Shown: in pieces, positions 47,201-55,312 of the stretch
Layout: each line of letters starts with the position of its first letter
Position numbering within the stretch: the stretch's first letter is position 1
Assembly (NCBI RefSeq): GCF_048569485.1
Contig: NC_134353.1
Location: 706,873,841 to 706,937,840, forward strand
Origin: Anomaloglossus baeobatrachus
Lineage: Eukaryota; Chordata; Amphibia; Anura; Aromobatidae
Direction of reading: 5' to 3'
DNA length: 64,000 nt
Made by a program: the position numbers and the translations under genes
The notes under the pieces: generated by a model
Seen by the model: only the letters and a program-made list of their open reading frames with translations
What the model was told of the DNA's origin: nothing
The model's database searches: none

Positions 47201-48108
47201 ACATGACCCTGTGCCACCAAGGCAACCATCCGCTTCCCGTTATCGCATCACGGGGCCTCCGATGGCGGCGGGGAAAGGTGCGTTCCCCACCGCGGCCATT
47301 TATATCCCGTTGCCACATTTTTACAGCGCAATCTAAGGGGTGAACAGGCGCGGGTGGATTGCAAATCAGCAGACATGTGCAGGACTCACTGCAGCTGCAG
47401 ACGGTGATTATACGGACATGAGCCGTAACGTACCCAGTACATCCAATGTCTGTAAGAGTGAGTCACTGAAGGGGCATTATTACTTTATAAGCAACAGTAA
47501 GACCATTATTACTGAATAGAGACTGTAAAGTGATTCATTGCAGTTATGTTACTCCACTTTCAGTTAGTATCTTGAAGAAAAAAAATTGGGGTCCAGTTCA
47601 TGGAAGATGTGCCAGTCTTTCCTTATGTTTTTTTCTGTATAGATTTCACTCCTAGTTTGACTTACAAATAAAATGAAGTAAATTACTAACATGTAAAGGT
47701 GTTAAAAGTAACACTGACTAATGATGCAATGGTCCTTTTTATAATCTTTATTTATTTTTGTGTTTATTTAGGTGGCCTGATGTATATATTGGTCTGAGTA
47801 CTATGGGAGAGAACATGACAATAAAGAACATTCAGCGAGCTCTCGATTACAGCAATCAGCCTCTTCACAACTGCCTGACGCCACAGCGCCCCTTGTATAG
47901 TCCGACTTCACGTTCCAGTACCAGTATTGAACTTATGACCCACCCAGGCTACCCCAGTGTATTATCTGAAGGGGGCTGTGGAGAGGGTCCAGATGACTTT
48001 TCTCAGTCTTGGGAAAGATTGCATGAAATGAAAGTTCTTAAAGACCCGTTATTGCATAGTTATTACAATGAAAGAGGTATACAATTGTGTGCTTTTCGAG
48101 ACCTTTGA
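26115..48108 (+). CDS. YDJC: YDJC-type carbohydrate deacetylase, five coding exons
   Basis: Coding exons 26115-26281, 35658-35817, 39132-39231, 43265-43442 and 47772-48108 total 942 bases: 313 residues plus stop, close to the ~323 of the human protein. All introns are GT-AG and all junction phases agree. The family (YdjC/ChbG) removes acetyl groups from acetylated sugars with a metal in a TIM-barrel-like fold. Visible motifs are TGDDFG (Asp14-Asp15), GLHANLSEG (His64), [10 protein letters not shown] (His135, 137, 139) and MTHPGYPS near the end. By analogy with ChbG, one Asp and two His would bind the metal. The substrate of the vertebrate protein is not established to my knowledge. No signal peptide or membrane segment is seen. 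The introns are packed with mobile elements, including a whole DIRS element. Confidence 0.93.
26282..26835. other. YDJC intron, no gene seen
   Basis: Non-coding, with no repeat ends that I can identify. The donor is at its left edge. Confidence 0.45.
26842..27194. mobile_element. Harbinger-like MITE, CACACAGTGCGTTTTT ends
   Basis: AAGTTCACACAGTGCGTTTT at the left and CAGCGTGTGCACATAGCC at the right are inverted. TTA (27195-27197) follows. The interior is made of GCGTTTTT and AAAAACGC blocks. It is the same family as 63321-63702 and, with a long insert, 61324-63317. Open frames in it come from these blocks and are not genes. Confidence 0.75.
27219..28330. repeat. Relative of the same MITE family, extended and partial
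   Basis: AAGGCTACGTGTGCACGCTG opens it like the element just before. Later wording (TTAATGGCAGCCCATAGCTG, GACGCCCCCCATCACTAATC) is a frequent frog repeat body. No right terminus was found, so the end is approximate. Confidence 0.45.
28370..28735 (-). mobile_element. Penelope-type 3' region relic
   Basis: Read on the - strand: a hammerhead-like block (28663-28703) followed by ~300 bases ending in an AATAAAGTTTATTATT-type tail near 28380. The same order of parts as at 24361-25131 and 43958-44095. No coding sequence. Confidence 0.45.
28663..28703 (-). ncRNA. Hammerhead ribozyme motif, decayed
   Basis: On the - strand CCCC precedes CTGATGA (28699-28693). GAAAC follows later (GAA 28681-28679), then CGTTCAT and GGGCGGG. 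The CUGAUGA box and GAA box are present and stem I is partly kept; stems II and III do not pair well. Confidence 0.4.
28796..29120. repeat. Foldback repeat, GAGCACTACCATGC type
   Basis: TTAGTGAGCGAGCACTACCA at the left and TGATAGTGCTTGCTCATCACTA at the right are inverted. TGCTCGAGT/ACTCGAGCA blocks recur inside. It is a familiar frog foldback MITE; a fragment of it is also at 23731. No coding sequence. Confidence 0.65.
29241..35510 (+). mobile_element. DIRS-type retroelement, decayed (fossil)
   Basis: A 6.3-kb DIRS element in the same orientation as YDJC. Inverted terminal repeats (29241-29395 and about 35325-35510) carry GGGAGACCCAGACAATTGGG and its complement. An internal complementary region sits near 35075-35195, the architecture that DIRS elements use for circle formation. 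Recognisable coding remnants in order are a reverse transcriptase (about 32400-32780, with [10 protein letters not shown]), RNase H (about 33200-33560) and a downstream region where the family has its tyrosine recombinase (to about 34980). The coding parts are interrupted many times, so the copy is dead. Three ~190-bp GC-rich subrepeats occupy its 5' part. Confidence 0.88.
29872..30430 (+). repeat. Three ~190-bp subrepeats in the DIRS 5' region
   Basis: Units start GGTCGCGCCGGCCGCTGG at 29872, 30064 and 30254. The first two are almost identical over their length; the third diverges after ~150 bp. They precede the coding region and may have been promoter or leader repeats of the family; that role is inference. 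Confidence 0.88.
35511..35657. other. Short intron end between DIRS and the YDJC exon
   Basis: Non-coding sequence leading to the acceptor at 35656-35657. Nothing else is seen. Confidence 0.5.
35658..35817 (+). CDS. YDJC: YDJC second coding exon
   Basis: Acceptor TTTTAAAAG ends at 35657, donor GTGAGA begins at 35818. It codes [16 protein letters not shown] and then [20 protein letters not shown], holding the conserved His64. It lies only ~150 bp after the right end of the DIRS element, so the DIRS insertion narrowly missed the splice acceptor. Confidence 0.93.
35818..37063. other. YDJC intron, repeat fragments, no gene
   Basis: A repeat with CCCATAGAAATGAATGGA and CCCATAGAAGTGAATGGA near 36508 and 36561 is a frog interspersed type. 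The rest shows no ends or frames worth calling. Confidence 0.4.
37068..37492. mobile_element. TTAA-site MITE (piggyBac/Kolobok type)
   Basis: Flanked by TTAA at 37064-37067 and 37493-37496. Ends are AGGGGATGTCCGGACTAAAG and its inverted partner, with AAGTCTGCAGTCA repeated inverted further in. The centre holds inverted GTGGGCGTGGCC-type blocks. No coding sequence. Confidence 0.75.
37497..38045. other. YDJC intron, no gene seen
   Basis: Includes a relatively GC-rich stretch (37680-37990) with AGGGGCGTAACAAGATCGGA, which resembles the start of a frog interspersed repeat whose end GTTACGCTACTGCCTATAG is at 38800-38818. The minisatellite that follows would be part of it. Confidence 0.45.
38046..38560. 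repeat. Degenerate minisatellite, about 30-45 bp unit
   Basis: Repeats of a unit like GGACTATGGGGGCTGCATTA plus TAATACATG, with variable spacing. It is followed at 38590-38720 by three copies of GAAAGCTGGGTGCTGAGGGA-like wording. Both belong to the body of one frog interspersed repeat. Confidence 0.75.
38721..39131. other. YDJC intron, no gene seen
   Basis: The tail of the preceding repeat to ~38820, then unremarkable A/T-rich intron to the exon acceptor. Confidence 0.45.
39132..39231 (+). CDS. YDJC: YDJC third coding exon
   Basis: Acceptor TTGTCAG ends at 39131, donor GTAAGA begins at 39232. It codes [17 protein letters not shown] and then [10 protein letters not shown], the histidine cluster. 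It is too short to stand out as an ORF; it is supported by protein similarity and phase. Confidence 0.92.
39232..40192. other. YDJC intron, no gene seen
   Basis: Non-coding and A/T-rich. No ends of mobile elements were recognised. Confidence 0.4.
40326..40528. mobile_element. Near-perfect palindromic TTA-site MITE, 203 bp
   Basis: Flanked by TAA at 40323-40325 and 40529-40531. The two halves are almost fully complementary (GGTTTACACGCTGCGACATC against GATGTCGCAGCGTGTAAAGC), so the whole element folds into one hairpin. It is a short relative of 7178-7732. Confidence 0.85.
41079..41355 (+). pseudogene. Tc1 transposase, N-terminal part
   Basis: The ATG at 41079 gives [20 protein letters not shown] with the paired-like helix-turn-helix ([20 protein letters not shown]) expected at the N-terminus of Tc1 transposases. 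It is cut by the MITE at 41356 after LVKILVEV. Confidence 0.85.
41356..42206. mobile_element. TTA-site MITE inside the Tc1 element, 851 bp
   Basis: Flanked by TTA at 41353-41355 and 42207-42209. Ends GGGTACCTTCACAC and GTGTGTGAAGCACCCC are inverted. The interior has GCAGCGATC palindromes and two ~130-bp internal tandem copies with ACATCGGGTTAATTAACCCG. No coding sequence. Confidence 0.85.
42210..42905 (+). pseudogene. Tc1 transposase, catalytic part
   Basis: It resumes after the MITE and keeps a long frame from 42323 ([20 protein letters not shown]). The catalytic region is recognisable, but stops and a deletion break it. The end [13 protein letters not shown] is typical of the family C-terminus. 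Confidence 0.82.
43265..43442 (+). CDS. YDJC: YDJC fourth coding exon
   Basis: Acceptor GCTTCTCAG ends at 43264, donor GTAAGA begins at 43443. It codes [20 protein letters not shown] and on to EIFKSYGIR. It lies about 150 bp after the nested Tc1 insertion (40714-43118) and immediately before a Penelope-type foldback. Confidence 0.92.
43490..44095 (+). mobile_element. Penelope-like element, 3' part with foldback
   Basis: The frame 43633-43815 reads [20 protein letters not shown] and then [13 protein letters not shown], the C-terminal part of the GIY-YIG endonuclease domain of Penelope-like elements. The block 43742-43817 recurs inverted at 43490-43563, so the copy begins with a reversed piece of its own end. 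A hammerhead-like block follows the stop by ~150 bp. The tail has AATAAAGCATCGAATATT at 44050. Confidence 0.75.
43958..43999 (+). ncRNA. Hammerhead ribozyme motif, partly decayed
   Basis: AGAG (43958-43961) can pair with CTCT (43995-43998) as stem I. The box CTAAGA stands where CTGANGA is expected. Stem II is GAAC/GTTC (43971-43974 with 43981-43984), then GAA, self-complementary ACGCGT, and C43994 at the cleavage position. Stems II and III are intact, the first core box is not. Confidence 0.55.
44096..44716. other. YDJC intron, no gene seen
   Basis: Non-coding. The block 44276-44700 (AACCTGTCATGTTTAAAAAA ... AACATGATAGGTTCCCTTAA) has inverted ends and is a TTAA-type frog repeat. The centre has no coding sequence. 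Confidence 0.5.
44717..44953. repeat. Minisatellite, seven 34-bp units
   Basis: Seven near-perfect copies of CTGGCCCCGACTGTGCGCGC plus TCAAGTGGATGCTG. The unit has no stop in some frames, which gives open frames of about 100 codons (44728-45036). These are not genes. Confidence 0.93.
44954..45866. repeat. Frog interspersed repeat with GTTTTTTGCGGGACGAGTTA
   Basis: From ~45280 this is a very common frog repeat body (TTTTTGCGGGACGAGT, ATGAAACCATGAGTTTAGGC, CTGACGTTTTTATC). It is interrupted at 45867 by a Tc1-like element. The first part (44954-45280) shows nothing I can name. Confidence 0.5.
45867..46789 (+). mobile_element. Tc1-like transposon, 5'-deleted
   Basis: Ends CAGACCAAAAGTTTGGACAC and GTGTCCAAACTTTTGGTCTG lie between TA at 45865-45866 and 46790-46791. 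The left non-coding arm and the N-terminal DNA-binding part of the gene are deleted, so the left terminus joins coding sequence after ~40 bases. Confidence 0.88.
45911..46629 (+). pseudogene. Tc1-like transposase remnant
   Basis: Three frames in succession carry [29 protein letters not shown] (first Asp), [20 protein letters not shown] (second Asp) and [20 protein letters not shown] ending [13 protein letters not shown]. Stops and frameshifts separate them. The helix-turn-helix domain is missing. Confidence 0.85.
46795..47771. other. YDJC last intron: simple repeats and a frog repeat
   Basis: (TG)n/(TA)n at 46795-46840, then the AGTCCCCCTAGGGGGCT repeat (47036-47460), a relative of 1949-2405. 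The rest is A/T-rich intron ending at the exon acceptor TTTATTTAG. Confidence 0.5.
47772..48108 (+). CDS. YDJC: YDJC last coding exon
   Basis: Acceptor TTTATTTAG ends at 47771, stop TGA at 48106-48108. It codes [47 protein letters not shown] and ends CAFRDL. The human protein runs some residues longer at the C-terminus; the frog form ends soon after the conserved CA-DL. Confidence 0.93.
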
Positions 48109-48420
48109 TAGAGGTTAAGGGGGCTGTCTACTATATGGACAGTTCTTTCTTAAATACAACAGAGTCCTATGTAAAATAAAAGCACCATATATTCTGTTTT
48201 TCACTATTTTAGATATGGAATGTCTGCTGCCGGTCCGCTGATGAGCAGTAGCATTCACATTTTCCTCATCCAAAACAATTTTGTCTGAGGGAAGTGAGAG
48301 CCCATTAGCGACTACTGATCGGCTAAAGCGCTTGAGTGACTGCATCGCCGAAGCTGTGCCGGTTCATAGATGGTGTTTTTATTCTACATGGGGCAATATT
48401 GAATTTAAAAAGGTGTTGTC
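48109..48420 (+). other. YDJC: YDJC 3' untranslated region
   Basis: It follows the stop. An AATAAA at 48175-48180 would place the end of the transcript near 48195-48205. The region after that (AGGTGTTGTCCAAGTAGTGC near 48410) begins to look like a MITE end. Confidence 0.6.
48175..48180 (+). terminator. YDJC: Polyadenylation signal AATAAA of YDJC
   Basis: A canonical hexamer 66 bases after the YDJC stop codon, in a plain A/T-rich context. It is the first such signal after the gene. Confidence 0.65.
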
Positions 48421-49290
48421 CAAGTAGTGCACAACCCCTTAAATAATGTGCCTTGTATTGAGCTGTGAATGGTAACATGTACTAGCATGTAAAAAATGTT
48501 GGGATCGCAAAGAAATTTCTCAGTTATTGAACTTCAAGGTACCTTTTATATTGCCAAAAAAGGAGGAAGTTGACAGAATTACAGCTTATTTTATATAACT
48601 GTTGTTCATGAAACATGTTTACAAAAATTGTTAACTCATTCCAGAAGTGCAGATACTTTGTATGGCATGCTTCCTTGACAAAAGGTGAAAATGTATACAT
48701 ATAGAAGGTACATAAGATATATCATTAACAAAATCTCCTAAAACCTATTTGATAGTCAGGTTAAAAAGAGGGGAAACCCCACATCCAATACATTAAATAA
48801 GAAAACAACACACAAGGGGGCTGACCCTAATGAGCCCTATGACTGCCCCTACCTTGCAGCGGAGGCCGGTGCCCTATTACCTGCGCAGTTGGCGCCCCCG
48901 CTCACCGTTGACTTTTACCTAATGACCCTATTAGTCCCTATTGGGAGATAGTGATTAACAATCTAGGATCAAAAACACCAAATAGCCTAGTCGGAAATGA
49001 CAAAAGATGATTAAATGTGTGATACTCCAACACAAATCTTAAAATAAGTATCCGTCCAATACAATTACATCAGAGGTACACAACAGCAAATCGACCTATA
49101 TTTTTATAATTTATTCCTACCAAAAATTGGAGGAAACCCCCAATTTTTGACTCAACAAATCTTCCCTTCTATACAGATGTTGATTACTAGCACTTCTTTC
49201 ATTTCCAAATTATGATGTTCCATTTCTCAGTACATTATGGCAAAATTATTTAAATATTTGTCATTTTCTTTTGCATCCCACATTTGTGCA
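48421..49290. other. No gene seen; unnamed repeat fragments
   Basis: The block 48770-49140, which ends in GGAGGAAACCCCCAATTTTT, resembles terminal parts of retroelements but has no defined ends. No coding sequence. Confidence 0.4.
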
Positions 49291-49292
49291 TG

Positions 49293-49342
<50 letters not shown>
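49293..49342. repeat. (TG)n microsatellite
   Basis: About 23 uninterrupted TG units. Confidence 0.95.
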
Positions 49343-49344
<2 letters not shown>

Positions 49345-49955
49345 ATTAATATACAAATATTAATTTAAACTAAATTATCTGCTTAAATATCTTTAATATT
49401 TTTGATACAATGGTTATTGCCAAGGGACATATTTTCAATATCTGCTGTTCCCTCTGTAATTCAGTATCTATGAAGTTTTGCTTTTATTGATTTAAATCAT
49501 AGAAGTAAATAAAAAAAAAGAGAAAAATTGTATTCCAGTTATTGTGTAAGTAGAAACTGAGGTGGGATACAAATTTACTGTGGTGCTACAAGACATACAT
49601 ACAAAAACATCATGCCTATGCTATATACAAATGCACCATGTGAACAGAGCACATGCACTACCTGTACCCACTGTGGGCGCCATTTGTACACAGATATACA
49701 AATACTGTGTGTGCCTTTTGGATGTAGTGTGCTGATGGATGGGGGGAGCCAGCAATCTTCCAGGAACTGTTAGAAAAGATCACCATTCTTTGTATGTGTG
49801 TATAACTAGCTGACATTTAACCCCTTAGTAACATCTACCACATATGGAGAATGGGAGCTCACTCCATGCACAGCAGTACTAATGGTATTACACATCCAGG
49901 AACAGCTTGCAAAGTATGACATCTGTTCTTGGCCGTATGAGAGGCTAAGACGGGG
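49343..49955. other. No gene seen
   Basis: A/T-rich non-coding sequence. TTTAACCCCTTAGTAACATC near 49816 opens a frog repeat that runs into the following foldback. Confidence 0.4.
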
Positions 49956-50222
49956 TCTAAGGGGAAAGCTTTTCTCTGAGACTGACACACCAATCCAGCA
50001 TGCCAGTAGTGAGGAGACCCAAGTCATATGACAAGGCTTGTTAAAGGTTCAATTTTGTCTTTTCAGATTGCTACTTCCAATATGTGGCACTAGAGTTTTA
50101 CTTCCTCTCTGACAAGACAAAATGTATATTTCCCAGAGGAGCATTGCGGCTAGACGTCTTCTCACTACTGGTATGTCGGATTGGTGTCAGTCTCCGCAAG
50201 GAGAAAAGCTTTCCCCTTAGAT
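49956..50222. repeat. Foldback repeat with ~62-bp arms
   Basis: TCTAAGGGGAAAGCTTTTCT and the next ~40 bases (49956-50017) are the inverted partner of 50158-50222. The loop is about 140 bp. No coding sequence. Confidence 0.8.
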
Positions 50223-50243
50223 CAGGTATTATAATATATTATA

Positions 50244-50485
50244 CCGTGTTTTTCCAAAAATAAGCCCTCCCCCCAAAAATAAGCCCTAGCAGCGATTTTC
50301 AGCATTTTTGGAGCAAGGCTTAAATATAAGCCCTCCCCCGAAAATAAGCCCTAGTCTCGGATCAATAATGAGGTGTCCATGCAGCTAAAAAAGTTAAAGA
50401 TACTGCAGGACACTTCATTATATACAGCGGGCACCCCGTAATCACACTCACCCGACGCTGAGCGGCAGAACCTGCAGTGATTGTG

Positions 50486-50556
<71 letters not shown>

Positions 50557-50560
50557 CCGA

Positions 50561-50598
<38 letters not shown>

Positions 50599-50606
50599 AC
50601 ATCCGA

Positions 50607-50654
<48 letters not shown>

Positions 50655-50872
50655 AGATCGCACATACAAACATCCGATCTCACACAATCAGAGCACACAC
50701 ACATCGCATCATACACATAACACATTCAGGGACACCGATTTCTTCTAGCCGGCAGCATCCTGGGAGGCAGTGCAGTGGAGCGCAAGAATGCTAGCTTACA
50801 GGACCTGCGGGCCGGACACTTGACTTCCTCCCATCATTCCTTGCCTTCAGAAGTATTCTGCAATGCTGGATG

Positions 50873-50909
<37 letters not shown>

Positions 50910-51220
50910 AGTCAGCGGCAGCCAGCGTGTGTGTCAGCGGCAGCCAGCGTGTGTGTCAGTGTCAGCGTCAGTCAACCAGCCAGAAGCATGGGAGAAAGGT
51001 GTGCAGCACCCACCAGGGATCACAGGGAGGACCTGTGAGCCACGCAGATGTCCGGGTCTGGTAAGTGTGAGTCTCCTGGGAGTCGGGGGGGTGGTCTTCT
51101 TTCTTCTTTTTTGGGGGGGTAAACTTACACCCAACCATGTTTCTCCAAAAATAAGACCTCCACCAAAAATAAGCCCTAGTGCTTACAATAAGACAGTGTC
51201 TTATCTTTGGAAAAACACGA
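50244..51220. mobile_element. TA-site element with AAAATAAGCCCT ends
   Basis: Ends CCGTGTTTTTCCAAAAATAAG and CTTATCTTTGGAAAAACACG are inverted and sit between TA dinucleotides (50242-50243 and 51221-51222). The subterminal word AAAATAAGCCCT is repeated near both ends. (CA)n and (TG)n runs fill part of the interior. It has no transposase. The family is widespread in vertebrates; I place it in the Tc1/mariner superfamily only because of the TA sites. Confidence 0.7.
50489..50653. repeat. (CA)n microsatellite cluster
   Basis: Three CA runs separated by two copies of ATCCGATCTCTCTCTCTCTC. The cluster produces open frames of Thr-His repeats on the + strand that are not genes. A (TG)n run follows at 50877-50908. 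Confidence 0.95.
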
Positions 51221-51222
51221 TA

Positions 51223-53700
51223 GTAGCACTGCAGTCAATTTATCATGGCGTGGCCATTTTAAATACACCTTCTCGTCAGCTTGTTTTCTTTGAATCCCCC
51301 CCATTCTTTGATCAACAGCTCTGGCTTCATAGAGCCAGGGACTGGTGGAAATAGAGTGTAAGGGTAATCAAGCAGGTGGAAAGTTGTATTTACATTTTTG
51401 GCCTGTGCTTTGAACAGTTATTCTGTGCTGAGAGTCCGTTTTAACGGACTTCAGTAGGGACACAGTTACTTTGTTCATGCTACAATATATGTCTTTCTCA
51501 ATGTCTTTAAATATTGAGAGGTATGCTGTCTGTGACTGCACCTATGCGCTGTGACCCTATTCACACAGCCAGGTTTTTTTCTTATTAGTTTTGAGGGGAA
51601 AAGTGGGGAGTAGAGTGCCCCAATAGGACTTTTTTGCTTTGGTGGCTGAATTATTTTCTATTTATGCCACTGACCAGCAGAACTAAATTTACCACTGTAA
51701 AAACAACCCCCATCAGCTAGCATATACACTATATATATTTTTTCTTTTAATAATCTATTTTATTTTTCATACACACTCATTATATGGTATGGCAAATGGA
51801 AACAGTACGGTACCACTGGATATGTGTGCATGTGTGTGAGTGCCAGCCAGCCAGAAGCAGGAAAGGACCACTATGGAAAAGACAAAGAGCTGCATGGAGC
51901 GTGCACTGAGTACTTTGAAGAGATGCAGATGTCCAGGGTCTGGTAACTATGCAGGCGGAAGAACCACAATCTTATTTTTGGGGAAACGCAGTACCAGTAA
52001 AGTGGAAAACTTCTATATTTCTGTTGATGGATTGCGGACCTGAGTGAGAAATTGTAATTTTTTGTGGGTTGAGTTGAATACTATTGGTAGAAATTTAGTA
52101 TACAGAACATTTTGCATCAGTTCACATTTATCCTGTGCTCTATGCTGAGCACGTACATTAGAATTTTTATCTACATCTCCGAAATACGTGATTCAGGTAA
52201 AACTTACAACGGATCTCCGTTTGGCCTCTCCTCAGCGGTGTCCTTAGCAAAGGTGCACAAAACTGTTGTTGACCACACTTTTGTGCATGCCCATAAAGAC
52301 ACGTAAAAAGACACTGCTGGACCATTGGCCAGGCGGGAGTTCAAAGTGACTCACATCCGCTTCATTACAGGGAATTTTCCTTTGGGAATTTTGTCTGAAT
52401 TACGTTTTTTTTTTTTTTTTTAGAGATTAACATGTAAACCTTGATGTAAGCACTCAGTGTAAAGCGCAGGATAAATGTGAGCTGAGCCTTACTGCGATCT
52501 TTGAGAGGCAGAATAAACAAATCAACAGCAGTTGAAGAATTGGTTTTATTTATTTATTTTTTATGCCGTTCACCTTACCGTATAAGTGATTAGGCAGCTT
52601 TATTACTCAGGTCTGTATGATTATGGCGATAACAGATTTATATAGGGTTTTTTTTTCTAGGTTTGTAACACTCTTTTCCTGCTGTCAGACACCAGTCCTT
52701 TTACCTCACAAGGGTCAATAATCACTCAACTTTAGGGCTTGCGCAGACTATCAATTTTTCTGTCCGAGTACTATCTGTCAAAACATTAGATTGTACTAAG
52801 ACCAATGTTAGTTATTGAGGCAGTGCACATGACCGATTCTTTTCCTTGGATCAAATGGTCCAAAGAAAAATATTGCAGCATGTGTGATTTGCCTCTTAGA
52901 ATCTGACAGTACTCAGCAATTAAAGTCTATGGGTGTTTGCAAAAAAAAAAAAAAACACGGATCGCAGTTGGATGACAACCAAGTGCGCTCAGCTTTTCAT
53001 GGACTGACAGAATGGAGAAAATGGAGAAACTTTTTATATCTACTCACTACATCTAAGAAAGATGGATCCCACTCTGGTCGAACTTGGATCAGTCTGATTA
53101 GCATAATTGCACTGGTTTTCTCGCATGGAGAAAATATAATGAGTGTTATTGAGAAAATCACAATGAGTGGCTGTCTTTCTAGACAACTTTTTTACATCAC
53201 CCATGGTTATGGTGGGTTTTTATAGGTGCAACCTCTGCAAAATATGCAAATGAAGAGGCTAACTGTGCTTAACAGAACCAAAAGGTCATTGTAAACATTT
53301 CTATATATTTTGTCATAACATTGGGTAACTTTTGATTTTGTTTTCCCCATTACGCATATTTATTATAACATATTATTGGCAATTTAGTACATACATTAAC
53401 AAGATAGCTTTCCAAAGCATTCAATATACAAGCTTCTTCTCATAGTGAGATGTAAGGTATATTAGGAATACAACAAGGTCAAATGCAGTAGATTTATCCA
53501 AAAGGATTATAAAAGGGTTAACATAAACCCTCTTTAAAATTGAAGCTGGCCAGCTTCCAGGCTGTTGATGGCTATGCATCTGGCATTACATGCCTACCCT
53601 AGATGCATGCCTGACTGTAATTCACAGTGGGACTGGGTCTGTCAGAGGCAAGAACTGCTGTTTGTTAGTGGATAATACAGGGGAGTAAATAAGATTAGGG
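51223..53700. other. No gene seen; relic of the AAAATAAG element
   Basis: The block 51790-52040 shares CCAGCCAGAAGCA, GCAGATGTCC-GGGTCTGGTA and TTTTTGGGGAAACGC wording with the interior and end of 50244-51220, so it is a second, degraded copy. The rest is non-coding A/T-rich sequence. Confidence 0.45.
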
Positions 53701-54137
53701 TCACTCAAAAGGAAGAACTGAGCTTTAGGTTTCTCTGCCAATCATTAGAAGCTTTGGTTCGTACTTTTTTTCCCATTGGAAACGTCACATATCGCACCAC
53801 CCTGGTGGCAGAGCGTACTGTAAATTCCAATTACTCAATAGAATGCAAATCAAAAAAGGTCCGTGGAGCCTCTGTTAGGAGTCTCGACACAGAAAAATAG
53901 CCAGATATCCCTCCGGGAAGGACCTAGCCAAGGAGTGGCTCTTTTTAAGGAGACCACCATATTAAGTGGCCCTTTTAGTCAATATCCTACTCTTTGACAA
54001 GTTTAAAGTAATGACAAGGGAAATGCCAAGGCCAGGTATCCATCCACAGACAGCTGTTTCGGGGTATTGCCCCTCATCAGTGTGGAGTAGGATTCTGGCT
54101 AGGTGGGAGCTCGTTGGTGAAGGCTGTGTTGGGAAAG
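53701..54137 (-). mobile_element. Penelope-type 3' region relic with intact hammerhead
   Basis: Read on the - strand: a perfect hammerhead motif (54086-54043), then ~350 bases of frog repeat sequence with GACTCCTAACAGAGGCTCCA. The layout is as in the other Penelope tails of this window, though no coding sequence is left here. The right edge is cut by a Tc3-like transposon fragment. Confidence 0.55.
54043..54086 (-). ncRNA. Hammerhead ribozyme, complete core, type I layout
   Basis: On the - strand, 5' to 3': TCCACA (stem I, 54086-54081), CTGATGA (54080-54074), GGGG CAATA CCCC (stem II hairpin, 54073-54061), GAA (54060-54058), ACAGCTGT (self-complementary, stem III, 54057-54050), C54049 at the cleavage position, TGTGGA (54048-54043), fully complementary to the first TCCACA. 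Every conserved core base of the hammerhead is present. The very short stem III is a feature described for hammerheads of Penelope-like elements. Self-cleavage itself cannot be shown from sequence. Confidence 0.88.
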
Positions 54138-54139
54138 AA

Positions 54140-55310
54140 GGCGCAAAATAACTGCTCATGAATTGTGGAAAATCAAGCGTGAAGCTGCCAAGATACCATT
54201 TGCCACCAGTTTGGCCATATTTCCGAGCTGCAATGTTACTGGAGTATAAAAAAAGCACAAAGTGTGCCATACTCCGGGACATGACCAAGGTAAGGAAGGC
54301 TGAAAAACGACCAACTTTGAACAAGAAACATAAGATAAAACGTCAAGACTAGGCCAAGAAATATCTTAAGACTGATTTTTCAAAGGTTATAGACAGATGA
54401 AATGAGAGTGACTCTTGATGGGCCAGATGGATGGGCCAGAGGCTGCATCAGTAAAGGGCAAAGAGCTCCACTCCAACTCAGATGCCAGCAAGGTGAAGGT
54501 GGGGTACTGGTATGGGCTGGTATCATCAAAGATGAACTTGTGGGACCTTTTCGGGTTGAGGATGGAGTGAAGCTCAACTCCCAGACTTACTGCCAGTTTC
54601 TGGAAGACAACTTCTTCAATCAGTGGTACAGGAAGAAGTCAGTATCATTCAAGAAAAACATGATTTTCATGTAGGACAATGCTCCATCACACGCATCTAA
54701 CTACTCCACAGTGTGGCTGGCCAGTAAAGGTCTAAAAGATGAAAAAATAATAACATGGCCCCCTTGTTCACCTGATCTGAACCCCATAGAGAACCTGTGG
54801 TCCCTCATAAAATGTAACATCTACAGGGAGGGAAAACAGTACACCTCTCGGAACAGTGTCTGTGAGGCTGTGTTGGCTGCTGCACGCAATGTTGATTGTC
54901 AGTTGCTTGATCTATTTACAATCTATGGATGGTAGGCTGTTGAGTGTCATCATAAAGAAAGGTGGCTATATTGGTCACTAATTTTTTGGGGTTTTGTTTC
55001 TGCATGTCAGAAATGTTTGTTTCTAAATTTTGTGCAGTTATATTGATTTACCTGGTGAAAATAAACAAGGGAGATGGGAATATATTTGGTTTTTATTAAG
55101 TTGCCAAATAATTCTGCACAGTAATAGTTACCTACACAAACAGATATCCTCCTAAGATAGCCAAATCTAAAAAAAAAAAACACTCCAACTTCCAAAAATA
55201 TTAAGCTTTGATATTTGAGTATTTTGGGTTGATTGAGAACATAGCTGCTGATCAATAACAAAAAAAAAATCCTCTAAAATACAACTTGCCTAATAATTTT
55301 GCACACAGTG
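54140..55310 (+). mobile_element. Tc3-like transposon, 5'-truncated
   Basis: The right end reads GCCTAATAATTTTGCACACAGTG before TA at 55311-55312. The left end is lost: coding sequence (ELWKIKREAAKIPFA in the 54152 region) joins the Penelope relic directly. It has a ~370-bp A/T-rich 3' arm. Confidence 0.75.
54402..54935 (+). pseudogene. Tc3-like transposase remnant
   Basis: Two frames: VTLDGPDGWARGCISKGQRA ... GGVLVWAGIIKDELVGPFRV (54402-54674), then a stop, then GLKDEKIITWPPCSPDLNPI-ENLWSLIK (54711-54935) with the catalytic Glu region. The second Asp region DNAPSHAS is still readable between them. The N-terminal part (54140-54400) is recognisable but has several stops. Confidence 0.82.
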
Positions 55311-55312
55311 TA

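Noticed and set aside
50351-50794. Thr-His and Cys-Val repeat proteins
   Set aside because: Translation of (CA)n and (TG)n microsatellites.
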